DNA of 64,000 nt from Modicisalibacter muralis (GCF_900102945.1 NZ_FNGI01000002.1:215383-279382); one strand, 5' to 3'. Shown: positions 52,782 to 63,058, counted from the stretch's first letter. Notes: generated from the sequence alone by a model not told the origin. Program-made: numbers and translations.

Positions 52782-54344
52782 TTACGCCAAGCTGGCGTTA
52801 TCGTCGGCCTGGCGCTGGAGCCAACCGGCGGGACCCGCCGCCGCGCTGCCTGGCTCGCTGACGTCATGCTCCGCCGGTGTTGCCATCGCGCTCCCCGAAG
52901 CTTCCAGCGCGAAGACCCGTACCGCCTGACTCAAGATATCCGCCTGCCGGCGAAGACTTTCGGCCGCACCGGCCATGTCGCCCACCAGGACGCCGTTATC
53001 CCGTGTGGCATCGCCGATGCTATTGATGGCGGCACTGACCTCGTTGACACCCTCGCTCTGTTCACGGCTGGCCGCACTGATATCGCTCATGATCAGCGCA
53101 ACTCTCTGGGTCTGATCCAGGATATCGCCCATGTTGCGCTCCACGTCGTTAGCCTTCGAGGCGCCGTCGGCGACTTGGCGTTGCGAGGTGTCGACCAACG
53201 CACGTATGTCCTGGGAAGCGGACGCGCTCTTCTGCGCCAACTCCCGGACTTCGGCAGCCACGACGGCGAACCCTCGTCCGCTCTGACCGGCGCGAGCGGC
53301 CTCGACGGCGGCATTCAGGGCAAGAATGTTGGTTTGGAAGGCAATGCTGTCGATCATCGAGGTGATATCGGAGATTTTCGCCGAACTCTCGCGCATGCGG
53401 GACATGGCTGCCGACAGTTCGTCGACCAGCTTTCTCCCCTGCTCGGCTACCTGGCCGGCGGTTGCCGCCAACTCATTCGCCTCGCGTGCATGGGTACTGT
53501 TGTCGTGGACGGTTCTGCTCAGGCTCTCGAGCGCGTTGATGGTGTCGCTCAGTACGACTTCCTGGCGCTGGTTGCGCGAGGAGAGGTCTTCATCGCCCTT
53601 GACGATGTCTTCGGAGATACGCAATACGTGGGCGATGCTGCTAGAAACGCTGGTCAGCGTGCCACGCACGGCCAGCATGGTGCGCTTGAAGTGAGCGCCG
53701 AGCTCGCTGGACATGGCCGTATCGTCGAAACCGAGATCGAACACGCCCTGCCGACGTCCGATATGCGAGCTCAGGCGGCCAAGCTCCTCGCCGGTGACAG
53801 CATCCCGCGCCATCTGCCGCGCCAGAATGCAGAGTGCGATGGATTGCACGACGACATAAACGGCATGTATCACCACCATCGACACGTACGACGACATCGG
53901 GTGCATTTCCGGCATGACGTAGACGCCGAACCCCAGGTGTTGCAGATAGCAAAACAGCGCATGATGGACCGCGATGACCGTCGCGGCGCAGACGATCGTG
54001 CGCCAATCGCGATAAGCCAGTAGCACCGATAGCAGGATAAATACCGAGAAGTGCGCTTCGATCATGCCGGAGAGCAGGTGTATCTGCAGCGCCGAGAACA
54101 CCATTAGCGAGGTCGCCACCAGCAGGCGAGTTATCAGGGCCGTAGGCTGCACGCGCATGGCGGCGAGGGGTATCAGCATGGCAGCCGAGCCGACCAGCAG
54201 CGCCGATGCCCAGCGGTCGTGTATGGAGGCCAGGGCCAGTGTCGCCAGAAACAGTAATACCAGGATGGCGGCCATTAGCCGATTGGCTTTCAGATAAATC
54301 GGTGCCAAGTCACAAAGCACCTTTCGTGACGTCGTGCTTTCCAT
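52782..54344 (-). CDS. Methyl-accepting chemotaxis protein with a membrane-embedded sensor
   Basis: This is a predicted chemoreceptor, about 520 residues from ATG 54344 (MESTTSRKV); an upstream in-frame ATG at 54413 is possible and neither has a strong ribosome-binding site. Six hydrophobic segments occupy roughly residues 25-190, with almost no periplasmic domain. A linker and the conserved cytoplasmic signalling hairpin follow: SIAFQTNILALNAAVEAARAG then GRGFAVVAAEVRELAQKS. The lack of a periplasmic sensor suggests detection through the membrane or of internal state. It sits next to the aromatic regulator, so a link with aromatic taxis is possible but unproven. Confidence 0.88.
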   Translation of the reverse strand: MESTTSRKVLCDLAPIYLKANRLMAAILVLLFLATLALASIHDRWASALLVGSAAMLIPLAAMRVQPTALITRLLVATSLMVFSALQIHLLSGMIEAHFSVFILLSVLLAYRDWRTIVCAATVIAVHHALFCYLQHLGFGVYVMPEMHPMSSYVSMVVIHAVYVVVQSIALCILARQMARDAVTGEELGRLSSHIGRRQGVFDLGFDDTAMSSELGAHFKRTMLAVRGTLTSVSSSIAHVLRISEDIVKGDEDLSSRNQRQEVVLSDTINALESLSRTVHDNSTHAREANELAATAGQVAEQGRKLVDELSAAMSRMRESSAKISDITSMIDSIAFQTNILALNAAVEAARAGQSGRGFAVVAAEVRELAQKSASASQDIRALVDTSQRQVADGASKANDVERNMGDILDQTQRVALIMSDISAASREQSEGVNEVSAAINSIGDATRDNGVLVGDMAGAAESLRRQADILSQAVRVFALEASGSAMATPAEHDVSEPGSAAAGPAGWLQRQADDNASLA

Positions 54345-54678
54345 ATTTTGCACACCCCTGCCTTCAGCGGCATAGCGATTGGCGATATCGGTCACGAAGC
54401 ATAAAAGTGGCAATCTCGCTGGGAAACAGCTCTTTTTGTCGTGATTATTGCGATATCGGCAAGCGTTAATAGAGCTTTAGCTAAACGAGTAGCGATGAAG
54501 GTCTCGAGGGAGCTTGGAGGCATCTTCGAGCCATCGAGCTACCGCCGCTCAAGCTCCGACAAGGAGGGGAACAGATCGCCGATCAGGCCGCTGAAGTGAG
54601 AGCGTGTCCAGCCATTGGCGGAACGCGGTGCTATCCGATCGGGGAGGGATGTCGTGAATCGCCTGGCTCGATCATGGC
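54345..54678. other. Intergenic region between chemoreceptor and purU
   Basis: About 330 bases with no recognisable gene or strong structure. The frame running through here on the minus strand continues into purU as a shadow, so it is not counted. Confidence 0.5.
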
Positions 54679-55539
54679 TCAGGCGAACACTACCGTGCGG
54701 TTGGCATACAGGAACACCCGCCGCTCGATGTGATAGCCGATCGCCTTGGCCAGGGTCAGGCACTCCACGTCGCGGCCCTTGGCGACCAGGTCCTCGGGAT
54801 AATGGGTATGATCCACCGCCTCGACGCCCTGGGTGATGATCGGCCCTTCGTCGAGGTCGTTGTTGATGTAGTGCGCGGTGGCGCCAACCAGCTTGACGCC
54901 CTTTTCGTAGGCCTGGTGGTACGGCTTGGCACCTTTGAAACCGGGCAGTAGCGAGTGGTGGATATTGATTGCACGGCCCGACAGCAAGGTGCACATCTCG
55001 GGCGATAGCACCTGCATGTAGCGCGCCAGGATCACCAGTTCGGCACCGGTCTCCTCGATCACCTGGCGGATGTGCGCTTCCTGCTGGGCCTTGGTTTCGG
55101 GGGTGATCGGGAAGTGGTGATACGGCAGGTCGTGCCAGGCGGCCAGCGGTTCGAGATCGGGGTGGTTGGAGACCACCGCGCGAATGTCGATGGGCAACTG
55201 GCCGATGCGGTAGCGATACAGTAGGTCGTTCAGGCAGTGATCGGCCTTGGAGACCATGATCACCGTGCGCGGGCGCGTGCCCGGCGCGGTCAGCTCGAAG
55301 TCCATTGCAAACTCGGCGGCCCGCGGGTCGAACGCTTGGCGAAACGCCTCGCCGTCGAAATCCGTTTCGGGACGGAACTCGGCGCGGATGAAGAAGCGCT
55401 CGCCGAGTCGGTCGTCGAAGGAACTCAGCTCGGTGATGTAGCAGCGCTGCTCTTTCAGAAAGCGCGTGAGCACGTCGACGGTGCCCAGGCGGCTGGGGCA
55501 CTGGGCGGCGATGATCCAGGTGTCGGGGGTGCGGCTCAT
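54679..55539 (-). CDS. purU: Formyltetrahydrofolate deformylase
   Basis: PurU hydrolyses 10-formyl-THF to formate and THF, regenerating THF for the sarcosine pathway. The 286-residue protein starts at ATG 55539 (MSRTPDTWIIAAQCP). An ACT domain occupies about 1-80. The formyltransferase-like domain has NIHHSLLPGFKGAKPYHQA and ATAHYINNDLDEGPIITQ with the catalytic Asn, His and Asp. It is the last gene of the glyA-soxBDAG-purU group, 170 bases after soxG, so a separate promoter cannot be excluded. Confidence 0.93.
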   Translation of the reverse strand: MSRTPDTWIIAAQCPSRLGTVDVLTRFLKEQRCYITELSSFDDRLGERFFIRAEFRPETDFDGEAFRQAFDPRAAEFAMDFELTAPGTRPRTVIMVSKADHCLNDLLYRYRIGQLPIDIRAVVSNHPDLEPLAAWHDLPYHHFPITPETKAQQEAHIRQVIEETGAELVILARYMQVLSPEMCTLLSGRAINIHHSLLPGFKGAKPYHQAYEKGVKLVGATAHYINNDLDEGPIITQGVEAVDHTHYPEDLVAKGRDVECLTLAKAIGYHIERRVFLYANRTVVFA

Positions 55540-55709
55540 AACGCCTCCTGAAAACATTCTTGATGATAGATAAAAGCCGCACGTCGTGTCAGCCGCAAGG
55601 TCTTGCGGGAGTCCACCACGGCTACCTGACGAGAGGGCATTGCGATCACCCTCTCGCCGCTCTCCCCCTCGTCTGGCGCCTCTTGGTGAGGCATTCAAGG
55701 TATGCGGTA

Positions 55710-56348
55710 TTAGTCCAACACGTTCAAGCCGTATTCCTCGCTGGCATCTATTATCCAGCGCCCGCAGTAATCGGCGAAGCTACGGCGCACCACCAGTTCC
55801 CAGCGATCCTCACTGGGGCGGCGGATGATCGCCGTGGCCTTGGCGAATACCGTGGTCACACCCTTGCCCACCGGGAAGTGGCTGGGATGGACGTCGTAGA
55901 TCGCCGATTTCATCAGCACCTCGCGGGCATACGGGCCGCTGAGTTCGATGACGGTCTGTCCACCGCCAACGTTGACGATAGCAAAATGCGCATCGCCCAT
56001 TTGCTCACGCAGGCGGTTTTCCAGCTCGAACTCCTCGCCACCGGGGACGATCACCAGCCATTCATCCGGCGACAGCCACTGGATCGAGCGCTCGCCGCTT
56101 TCATCGTGCGCCAGCGCGCTGGGCTTGGCGGGCAGCGAGATACCCAGCACCTCGCGCACCGCTTCGTCGAGTGCGATCGCCCCGCCACGCAGGATGAGAT
56201 GGCCCAGAAAGGCCTTTTCGCGCAGCGTGACGCCAGCCTCTGCGGATGCGTTGCTGGCGACCCTGTCGGCCAGGCGGGTGATCGCCAGCGGCGATTCGGC
56301 GCGAACGGCCTGCTCGGGCCGGGTATCGAAGACGGCAACCTTAGACAT
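55710..56348 (-). CDS. soxG: Sarcosine oxidase gamma subunit
   Basis: This is the 212-residue gamma subunit of the heterotetrameric sarcosine oxidase. It starts at ATG 56348 (MSKVAVFDTRPEQAV), overlapping the end of soxA by eight bases. GcvT-like segments RSIQWLSPDEWLVIVPG, GGGQTVIELSGPYAREVL and VVRRSFADYCGRWIIDASEEYG (quoted to position) are typical. Its function is structural within the enzyme. The longer in-frame form within soxA is not used. Confidence 0.92.
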   Translation of the reverse strand: MSKVAVFDTRPEQAVRAESPLAITRLADRVASNASAEAGVTLREKAFLGHLILRGGAIALDEAVREVLGISLPAKPSALAHDESGERSIQWLSPDEWLVIVPGGEEFELENRLREQMGDAHFAIVNVGGGQTVIELSGPYAREVLMKSAIYDVHPSHFPVGKGVTTVFAKATAIIRRPSEDRWELVVRRSFADYCGRWIIDASEEYGLNVLD

Positions 56349-59300
56349 TCTGGCGCGCTCCCTTGGGGTCGTAGAAGATCGGGCCGACGATCTCGGCGGC
56401 GTGGGTCTGGCCATCGGCCATCGGCAGGTAGACGGTATCGCCCATGCGCTTGTGACCGCCCTTGACCACCGCCAGCGCGAAGCCGGAATCCAGTATCGGG
56501 CTGTAATAGCTCGAGGTGACATGCCCCATCATGGCCATCGGGATGGCCTGATCGGGATCGAAGACGATCTGCGCGCCTTCCTGCAACACCACCTTGGGAT
56601 CCTTGGGCCGCAAGCCGACCAGTTGCTTGCGGTTCTCGCGTCGGGTATCCGGGCGCGTCAGCGCGCGCTTGCCGATCCACGAGAACGGCTTGTCGTAACC
56701 GATCGCCCAGTGCATGCCCAGATCTTCCGGGGTCACCGAGCCATCGGTGTCCTGACCGACGATGATCATGCCCTTTTCGGCACGCAACACGTGCATGGTC
56801 TCGGTGCCGTAGGGCGTCAGGCCGTATTTATCACCGTGCTCGAACAGCGCCTCCCAGACCGGCATGGCGTAGTTGGCCTGAACGTTGATTTCGTAGGCCA
56901 GCTCGCCGGTGAACGAGATACGAAACACCCGTGCCGGGACGCCAGCGACCTTGCCCTCACGCCAGTCCATGAACTTGAAGGTGTCGCGATCGAGATCGAT
57001 ATCGGTGATCTCGGCAAGCAGATTCCTGGCCTCGGGGCCGGTGACGGTCATCGTCGCCCAGTGGTCGGTGACCGAGGTGAAGTAAACTTCCAGCTCCGGC
57101 CATTCGGTCTGATGCCACAGCTCCAACCACTCCATCACACCGGCGGCACCGCCGGTGGTGGTGGTCATCAGGAAGTGATTCTCGCCCAGGCAACTGGTGG
57201 TGCCGTCATCCATGAGCATGCCGTCGTCCTTGCACATCAACCCGTAGCGCACCCGCCCGACGGCCAGCTTTTCCCACTTATTGGTGTAAACGCGGCCGAG
57301 GAATTCGCGCGCGTCCTTGCCCTGAATGTCGATCTTGCCCAGCGTGGTGGCGTCGAGAATGCCGACTTTCTCGCGTACCGCACGGCATTCGCGGGCCACC
57401 GCCTCGTGCATGGTCTCCGGCTTGCCATTGACGGTTTGCGGGAAGTACCAGGGGCGCTTCCACTGTCCGACATCCTCGAACTCGGCGCCGTGCTTGATGT
57501 GCCATTCATGCAGCGAGGTGTAGCGCTCGGGATCGAACAGCTCGCGGCAGTGCCGGCCGACGATGGCGCCGAAGGTCACCGGCGTGTAGTTGGGGCGGAA
57601 CACCGTGGTCCCCACCTCGGGAATCGAGCGCTTCAGGCAGCGCGCGGCGATGGCCATGCCGTTGATGTTGCCGAGCTTGCCCTGGTCGGTGCCGAAGCCC
57701 ATCGCGGTGTAGCGCTTGACGTGCTCGATCGACTCGAAGCCTTCGCGAGTCGCCACTTCGATGCCCGCCGCCGTGACGTCGTTCTGCAAATCGACGAACT
57801 GCTTGGGCGCGCGCAGGGTGGTTTTTTCGTGCGGCACCTGATACAGCGCCACCGCCGCGCCTTCGCGGATCGCGGCAACGCTAGGCAGATCGATCGGCGC
57901 GGTCTGATGGCCACTTGCCGAAGCCGCCTGGGCACCGACCTGGCTGCCATCGGCGATCACCTCGGCCAGCGCGTAGACGCCATTGGCGCCGCCGGTCGCG
58001 GTCATACCAGTGACCTTGCCCGGCACGAAACCGAGAATATCGTCGCGCCAGGTCGGCCGCGCACCAGTATGCGAGGCCAGGTGGATCACCGGGCTGTAGC
58101 CGCCGGAGCTGGCGATGGTATCGCAGGTGAGCTCCTCGGCCTTGCCGACGACCTTGAAGCCATCGATATCGATTTTGGCGACTCGGGCGCCGGTCACGCG
58201 ATTGGCGCCCTTGGCCTCGACCACCGCACTGCCGGTGATCACGCGGATACCCAGCGCCTGCGCCTGGGTGACGAGTTCGCCGTCGGGATTGGCTCGCGCG
58301 TCGACGATCGCCACCACTTCGCGACCCGCTTCAGACCAGTCGAGCGCGGCGCGATAGGCGTGATCGTTGCTGGTCGAAAGCACCAGCTTGTTGCCCGGTG
58401 CCACGCCGTATCGGCGAATATACGTCGATACCGCGCCGGCCAGCAGGTTGCCCGGCACATCGTTGCCCGCGTAGACCAGCGGGCGCTCGTGGGCGCCGGT
58501 GGCCAGCACCACCTGCCCGGCACGCACGCGATGCAAGCGTGAACGTACCTGACGGCGGCCATTGGCGAGCGGTGCCACATCGGCCAGGTGCTCGGTGCGC
58601 CGCTCGTGCAGGGTGACGAAGTTGTGATCGTGATAGCCGTTGGCGGTGGTGCGCGGCAACAGCGTCACGTTGTCCAGCGACGCGAGCTCGTCGAGCGCGC
58701 TGTCGGCCCACTGCGCGGCCGGCTGGCCGTCGAGCATCTCGCGGCTGTCGAGCAGCGAACCGCCCATGGTTTCCTGCTCATCACATAGGATCACCCGCGC
58801 GCCGCCACGCGCGGCGCTGAGTGCCGCGGCAAGCCCGGCCGGGCCGGCGCCGATCACCAGCACGTCGCAGTGCTGGTGCAGATGATCGTAGATGTCCGGA
58901 TCGGACTCGGTGGGGCTGCGCCCCAGGCCAGCAGACTTACGGATGTATTTCTCGTAGGTCATCCACATCGAGGCCGGGGCCATGAAGGTCTTGTAATAGA
59001 AGCCCGGCGGCATGAAGCCACCGCTCAGCTTGCCGATAGTACCCATCAGGTCACGCTGCACGTTGGGCCAGCCGTTGGTGCTGCGCGCGCTCAAGCCGTC
59101 GTACAGCGCCTGTTGGGTGGCACGCACGTTGGGTACCTGGGCCGCTTCGCTGCTACCCAGCTGGACCACGGCGTTGGGCTCTTCGGCACCGGCGGCGACG
59201 ATGCCGCGTGGCCGCGAATACTTGAAGCTGCGGTTGACGATATCCACGCCGTTGGCGAGCAGGGCCGAGGCCAGGGTATCGCCGGCGAAGCCCGTATAGC

Positions 59301-59388
59301 TCTGGCCGTTGAAGCTGAACGTGAGCGGCCGGTCACGATCAATACGCCCGCCTTCAAGGAGACGATTGGGTTGCTTGTCGTGCTTCAT
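56341..59388 (-). CDS. soxA: Sarcosine oxidase alpha subunit
   Basis: This large 1015-residue subunit oxidises sarcosine (with beta) and passes the methyl group to THF as 5,10-methylene-THF. A ferredoxin-like N-terminal domain is followed by a nucleotide-binding region with VLVIGAGPAGLAAALSAARGGARVILCDEQE near residue 175 (quoted to position). The C-terminal half is GcvT-like for folate binding: EFLGRVYTNKW, GMLMDDGTTSCLGENHFLMTTTTGGAAGVMEWLE, and GKRALTRPDTRRENRKQLVGL. It overlaps soxD by four bases and soxG by eight. The length is normal for the family. Confidence 0.94.
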   Translation of the reverse strand: MKHDKQPNRLLEGGRIDRDRPLTFSFNGQSYTGFAGDTLASALLANGVDIVNRSFKYSRPRGIVAAGAEEPNAVVQLGSSEAAQVPNVRATQQALYDGLSARSTNGWPNVQRDLMGTIGKLSGGFMPPGFYYKTFMAPASMWMTYEKYIRKSAGLGRSPTESDPDIYDHLHQHCDVLVIGAGPAGLAAALSAARGGARVILCDEQETMGGSLLDSREMLDGQPAAQWADSALDELASLDNVTLLPRTTANGYHDHNFVTLHERRTEHLADVAPLANGRRQVRSRLHRVRAGQVVLATGAHERPLVYAGNDVPGNLLAGAVSTYIRRYGVAPGNKLVLSTSNDHAYRAALDWSEAGREVVAIVDARANPDGELVTQAQALGIRVITGSAVVEAKGANRVTGARVAKIDIDGFKVVGKAEELTCDTIASSGGYSPVIHLASHTGARPTWRDDILGFVPGKVTGMTATGGANGVYALAEVIADGSQVGAQAASASGHQTAPIDLPSVAAIREGAAVALYQVPHEKTTLRAPKQFVDLQNDVTAAGIEVATREGFESIEHVKRYTAMGFGTDQGKLGNINGMAIAARCLKRSIPEVGTTVFRPNYTPVTFGAIVGRHCRELFDPERYTSLHEWHIKHGAEFEDVGQWKRPWYFPQTVNGKPETMHEAVARECRAVREKVGILDATTLGKIDIQGKDAREFLGRVYTNKWEKLAVGRVRYGLMCKDDGMLMDDGTTSCLGENHFLMTTTTGGAAGVMEWLELWHQTEWPELEVYFTSVTDHWATMTVTGPEARNLLAEITDIDLDRDTFKFMDWREGKVAGVPARVFRISFTGELAYEINVQANYAMPVWEALFEHGDKYGLTPYGTETMHVLRAEKGMIIVGQDTDGSVTPEDLGMHWAIGYDKPFSWIGKRALTRPDTRRENRKQLVGLRPKDPKVVLQEGAQIVFDPDQAIPMAMMGHVTSSYYSPILDSGFALAVVKGGHKRMGDTVYLPMADGQTHAAEIVGPIFYDPKGARQNV

Positions 59389-59777
59389 ACCTTGGCCCCC
59401 TTGGATTCACTCACGCTATTGTCGCTAGCTCCCACGGTCTGCAAACCGCCATCGGCGACCTGCACATCGCCCTGCTTTTCCTCGCTAGCGAGGCTCTCGG
59501 CGGTAATCGTCGGCTGCTCGCCCATCTTGTAGGTCTCGAGAATCGCGTAGCTCACCGTATGGCGGGTGATGTTGAAGAACTTGCGGCAGCCCACCGCATG
59601 CACCCACAACTCGTGGTGGATGCCGCGCGGGTTGTCGCGGAAGAACAGGTAGTCGCCCCACGCTTTGTCGGAGCAGGCGTCAGGGTCCGTCGGGCGCTGA
59701 ATATGCGCCTGACCCTTGGGGTGGAATTCCTCTTCCTCGCGGTGCTCTTCGCAATAAGGACAGTAGATATTGAACAT
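59385..59777 (-). CDS. soxD: Sarcosine oxidase delta subunit
   Basis: This 130-residue subunit has the zinc-binding N-terminus MFNIYCPYCEEHREEEEFHP (C6, C9 and His/Cys later), followed by ACSDKAWGDYLFFRDNPRG and HELWVHAVGCRKFFNITRHT. It is typical of SoxD. It overlaps soxA and starts 12 bases after the soxB stop. A longer than usual, Ser/Gln-rich C-terminal tail (residues ~95-130) is present compared with short SoxD proteins. Confidence 0.93.
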   Translation of the reverse strand: MFNIYCPYCEEHREEEEFHPKGQAHIQRPTDPDACSDKAWGDYLFFRDNPRGIHHELWVHAVGCRKFFNITRHTVSYAILETYKMGEQPTITAESLASEEKQGDVQVADGGLQTVGASDNSVSESKGAKV

Positions 59778-59789
59778 GCTCGAACCTCC

Positions 59790-61040
59790 TTAGTGCGCGA
59801 CGCCCGCGGCGCCATGCTCGTCGATGAGTGCACCGCTATGGAAACGGTCGATACTGAACGGCGCGGCCAGCGGATGCATCTGGCCCTTGGCCAGCGACCA
59901 GGCGAATGCATGCCCCGAACCCGGCGTGGCCTTGAAGCCACCGGTGCCCCAGCCGCAGTTGAAGTACAGCCCCTTGACCGGCGTCTTCGACAGGATCGGA
60001 CAGGCGTCCGGGCAGGTATCGACGATGCCGCCCCACTGACGATTCATGCGCACCCGCGAGAAGATCGGGAACATCTCGACGATCGCTTGCAACGTGTGTT
60101 CGACGGTGGGGTAACTGCCGCGCTGGCCGTAGCCGTTGTAGCCGTCGATACCGGCGCCGATCACCAGGTCGCCCTTGTCGGACTGGCTGATATAACCGTG
60201 AACGTGATTGGACATCACCACGGTATCGAGGATCGGCTTGAGCGGCTCGGACACCAGCGCCTGTAGCGGATGCGATTCCAGCGGCAGATTGAAGCCGGCC
60301 ATGTTGGCCAGCACGCTGGAGTTGCCAGCGGTCACGCAGCCGACGGTCTTCGCGCCGATATCGCCACGGTTGGTATGCACACCGACCACCCGGCCATCGA
60401 CGATCTTGAAGCCGGTGACTTCGGTCTGCTGGAGCAGGTCGACGCCATGGCCGTCGGCGCCACGCGCGTAGCCCCAGGCCACCGCATCGTGGCGCGCCAC
60501 GCCGGCGCGCGGCTGCCAGGAGGCGCCCATCACCGGATAGCGCGCACGCTTCGAGCAGTCCATGATCGGCACCAGCTCCTGCACGCCTCGCGCATCCAGC
60601 ACCTCGCCGTCGATGCCGTTCAGGCGGTTGGCGTTGACCCGGCGCTGGATATCGCGCATGTCCTGCAGGGTATGGCCCAGGTTGAGCACGCCGCGTTGCG
60701 AGAACATCACGTTGTAGTTGATGTCCTGAGACAACCCTTCCCAGAGCTTCATGGCGTGTTCGTAGAGCGCCGCCGATTCGTCCCATAGATAGTTGGAACG
60801 CACGATGGTGGTGTTGCGCGCGGTGTTGCCGCCGCCCAGCCAGCCCTTCTCGATCACCGCGACATTGGTGATGCCGTGTTCCTTGGCCAGATAATAGGCG
60901 GTGGCCAGGCCGTGGCCGCCGCCGCCGACGATGATCACGTCGTACTCTTTCTTGGGCGTGGGGTTACGCCACTGGCGCTGCCAGTTCTCGTGGTGGCTGA
61001 GCGCGTGCTTGACCAGCCCAAAGCCTGAATAACGTTGCAT
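59790..61040 (-). CDS. soxB: Sarcosine oxidase beta subunit
   Basis: This 416-residue subunit carries covalent FMN and non-covalent FAD and oxidises sarcosine. The N-terminus has [20 protein letters not shown] (FAD binding) and [22 protein letters not shown]-terminal [21 protein letters not shown] is the DAO signature. The start MQRYSGF at 61040 follows GGAGAGAA, in the 32-bp gap after glyA. It is close to the SoxB of Pseudomonas and Corynebacterium in form. It lies second in the operon. Confidence 0.94.
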   Translation of the reverse strand: MQRYSGFGLVKHALSHHENWQRQWRNPTPKKEYDVIIVGGGGHGLATAYYLAKEHGITNVAVIEKGWLGGGNTARNTTIVRSNYLWDESAALYEHAMKLWEGLSQDINYNVMFSQRGVLNLGHTLQDMRDIQRRVNANRLNGIDGEVLDARGVQELVPIMDCSKRARYPVMGASWQPRAGVARHDAVAWGYARGADGHGVDLLQQTEVTGFKIVDGRVVGVHTNRGDIGAKTVGCVTAGNSSVLANMAGFNLPLESHPLQALVSEPLKPILDTVVMSNHVHGYISQSDKGDLVIGAGIDGYNGYGQRGSYPTVEHTLQAIVEMFPIFSRVRMNRQWGGIVDTCPDACPILSKTPVKGLYFNCGWGTGGFKATPGSGHAFAWSLAKGQMHPLAAPFSIDRFHSGALIDEHGAAGVAH

Positions 61041-61072
61041 AATTCTCTCCTCGATCGGCCGGACCGGCGGAC

Positions 61073-62401
61073 TCAGGCGATGGTCGATTCGCGCGTGGCG
61101 CTCTCGATGGCTTGGTTGTCGGTATACACCGGATGCCGCGCGCACAGTTCGGCGGCCTTGTCGCGCACCTCGGCTTCCACGGCGCCGGTATTGCCGCCGT
61201 CGGCCAGCACATCGAGGATGTCGCAGATCCAGCCGGCGAGTTGCTCGCACTCGGTCGCGTCGAAGCCACGCGTGGTCACCGCCGGCGTGCCGATACGCAA
61301 TCCCGAGGTCACGAACGGGCTCTGCGGATCGTTCGGCACGGTGTTCTTGTTGACGGTGATATGCGCACGGCCCAGCGCCGCGTCGGCCTCCTTGCCGGTC
61401 ACGCCCTGCTTGATCAGCGAGACCAGGAACAGGTGATCGTCGGTGCCGCCGGAAACCACATCGAAGCCACGCTCGACGAACACCTGGGCCATGGCGCGGG
61501 CATTGGCGATCACCTGGGTCTGATAGGTGACGAAGTCCTGATTCATGGCCTCCTTGAAGGCCACCGCCTTGGCGGCGATCACGTGCATCAGCGGGCCGCC
61601 CTGCTGGCCGGGGAACACCGCGCCGTTGAGCTTCTTGTAGAGCGCCTCGTCGCCATGAGCGGAGAGAATCAAGCCGCCGCGCGGGCCGCGCAGGGTCTTG
61701 TGGGTGGTGGTGGTCACCACGTGGGCGTGGGGCAGTGGGCTGGGGTACAGGCCCGACGCGACCAGCCCGGCGACGTGCGCCATATCGACCATGAGATACG
61801 CACCCACTTCATCGGCGATGGCGCGGAAACGCCGCCAGTCGACCACGCGAGAATACGCCGAGAAGCCGGCAATGATCATTTTCGGCCGATGATCGCGCGC
61901 CAGACGCTCGACCTCGGCGTAATCGATCTCGCCGGTCTGCGGATTCAGGCCATACTGCACGGCGTGATAGTGCTTGCCGGAAAAGTTCGGCGCGGCGCCA
62001 TGGGTCAGGTGGCCGCCGTGGGCCAGGCTCATGCCGAGAATCGTATCGCCGGGGCTGACCAGCGCCATGAACACCGCAGCGTTGGCCTGAGCGCCGGAGT
62101 GCGGCTGAACGTTGGCGTAATCGGCACCGAACAGCGCGCAGGCACGCTCGATGGCCAACGCCTCGACCGTGTCGACGTGCTCGCAGCCACCGTAATAGCG
62201 CTTGCCGGGATAACCCTCGGCGTACTTGTTGGTCAGTTGCGTGCCCTGGGCCTCCATCACCCACCGACTGGCGTAGTTCTCGGAGGCGATCAGCTCGATA
62301 TGCGCTTCCTGGCGGGCCGTTTCCTCGCCGATCGCCGCGGCCAGCGCCGCATCGTAGCTAGCCAGTCGAGCTTCCTGGGTAAAACCGTCACGCTGAGACA
62401 T
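61073..62401 (-). CDS. glyA: Serine hydroxymethyltransferase
   Basis: GlyA uses 5,10-methylene-THF and glycine, both products of the sarcosine pathway, to form serine. The 442-residue PLP enzyme has [21 protein letters not shown], the PLP lysine K235 in [14 protein letters not shown] and [11 protein letters not shown]. It is longer by about 20 residues than most housekeeping GlyA and sits at the head of the sox operon, as in many betaine users. It is probably a second copy dedicated to sarcosine degradation, which is an inference. Confidence 0.94.
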   Translation of the reverse strand: MSQRDGFTQEARLASYDAALAAAIGEETARQEAHIELIASENYASRWVMEAQGTQLTNKYAEGYPGKRYYGGCEHVDTVEALAIERACALFGADYANVQPHSGAQANAAVFMALVSPGDTILGMSLAHGGHLTHGAAPNFSGKHYHAVQYGLNPQTGEIDYAEVERLARDHRPKMIIAGFSAYSRVVDWRRFRAIADEVGAYLMVDMAHVAGLVASGLYPSPLPHAHVVTTTTHKTLRGPRGGLILSAHGDEALYKKLNGAVFPGQQGGPLMHVIAAKAVAFKEAMNQDFVTYQTQVIANARAMAQVFVERGFDVVSGGTDDHLFLVSLIKQGVTGKEADAALGRAHITVNKNTVPNDPQSPFVTSGLRIGTPAVTTRGFDATECEQLAGWICDILDVLADGGNTGAVEAEVRDKAAELCARHPVYTDNQAIESATRESTIA

Positions 62402-62769
62402 GCACGCCTCCAGACATTGTTATTGGCGGGTGGTGGTCGCACGGCGCCAGCCCTATCCGGCCAGCTTCTCCGGGCACCATTCTTGCCGCGATGGTATCCC
62501 CGGCCCCAACGCCCAAGATGTTTGTTGACGTCACGACCCGATGCGTTTGCGACATGGCTGTCGCATTAACATATGCTTCTCCACCGCAACGCTTGCGCCG
62601 CGCAGGCTGTAAGGTTTCCGGCATTCCCGCAACAAAGCATCAAGGCCCACGATAACGGCCTTGATTCAAACGCTACGTATCATGTCGACACGTAGAGGAG
62701 TCCTGATAGCGCTACACCTGGTTAGGAAGACACACAAGGCAGTATCAGCCGAAGAACGAGGTACTCCCC
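62402..62769. other. Divergent promoter region of glyA-sox and the small secreted-protein gene
   Basis: About 370 bases without a gene. An inverted pair CAAGGCC (62641-62647) / GGCCTTG (62657-62663) is visible; no definite regulator site was identified. Confidence 0.4.
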
Positions 62770-62988
62770 ATGAACATCAAGTCATTGACCGCTGCGATCC
62801 TGGCCTCATTGTTGATGATCGGTTCGGTGTCTGCGATGGATTCCGCAGCCGTCGAAGAGCGCATGCAGGAAATCAGCGAGCGTTCCAAGCAGAAAGCCGA
62901 AGAGACGTCCCGGATAGTGGCACTGGAAGCCCAAGTGAAAGAACTCGAGGAACTGGTTCACATGATGTTAGAAGAAGGAGAATCCTGA
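62770..62988 (+). CDS. Small secreted coiled-coil protein
   Basis: This 72-residue protein has a signal peptide (MNIKSLTAAILASLLMIGSVSA). The mature part is short, acidic and helical: VEERMQEISERSKQKAEETSR and LEAQVKELEELVHMM, with heptad spacing of a coiled coil. A GAGG ribosome-binding site lies before the ATG and a terminator follows, so it is probably a monocistronic gene. No family was recognised. Confidence 0.65.
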   Translation: MNIKSLTAAILASLLMIGSVSAMDSAAVEERMQEISERSKQKAEETSRIVALEAQVKELEELVHMMLEEGES

Positions 62989-63031
62989 CGTTTCCGGTCG
63001 TTCCCTCCCCTTCACTTGCTGAATGAACGTC

Positions 63032-63058
63032 AAGGGTCTGCTCACGCAGGCCCTTCTT
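63032..63058 (+). terminator. Terminator after the small secreted-protein gene
   Basis: AAGGGTCTGC (63032-63041) pairs with GCAGGCCCTT (63046-63055) with one wobble pair; a short pyrimidine run CTT follows. Confidence 0.65.

Noticed and set aside
54539..55582. 347-codon minus-strand frame over purU
   Set aside because: It is a +1 shadow of purU: Arg/Pro/His-rich without domains, while purU is full-length in another frame.
55948..58542. 864-codon antisense frame over soxA
   Set aside because: An antisense shadow in high-GC coding DNA; SoxA motifs are intact on the other strand.
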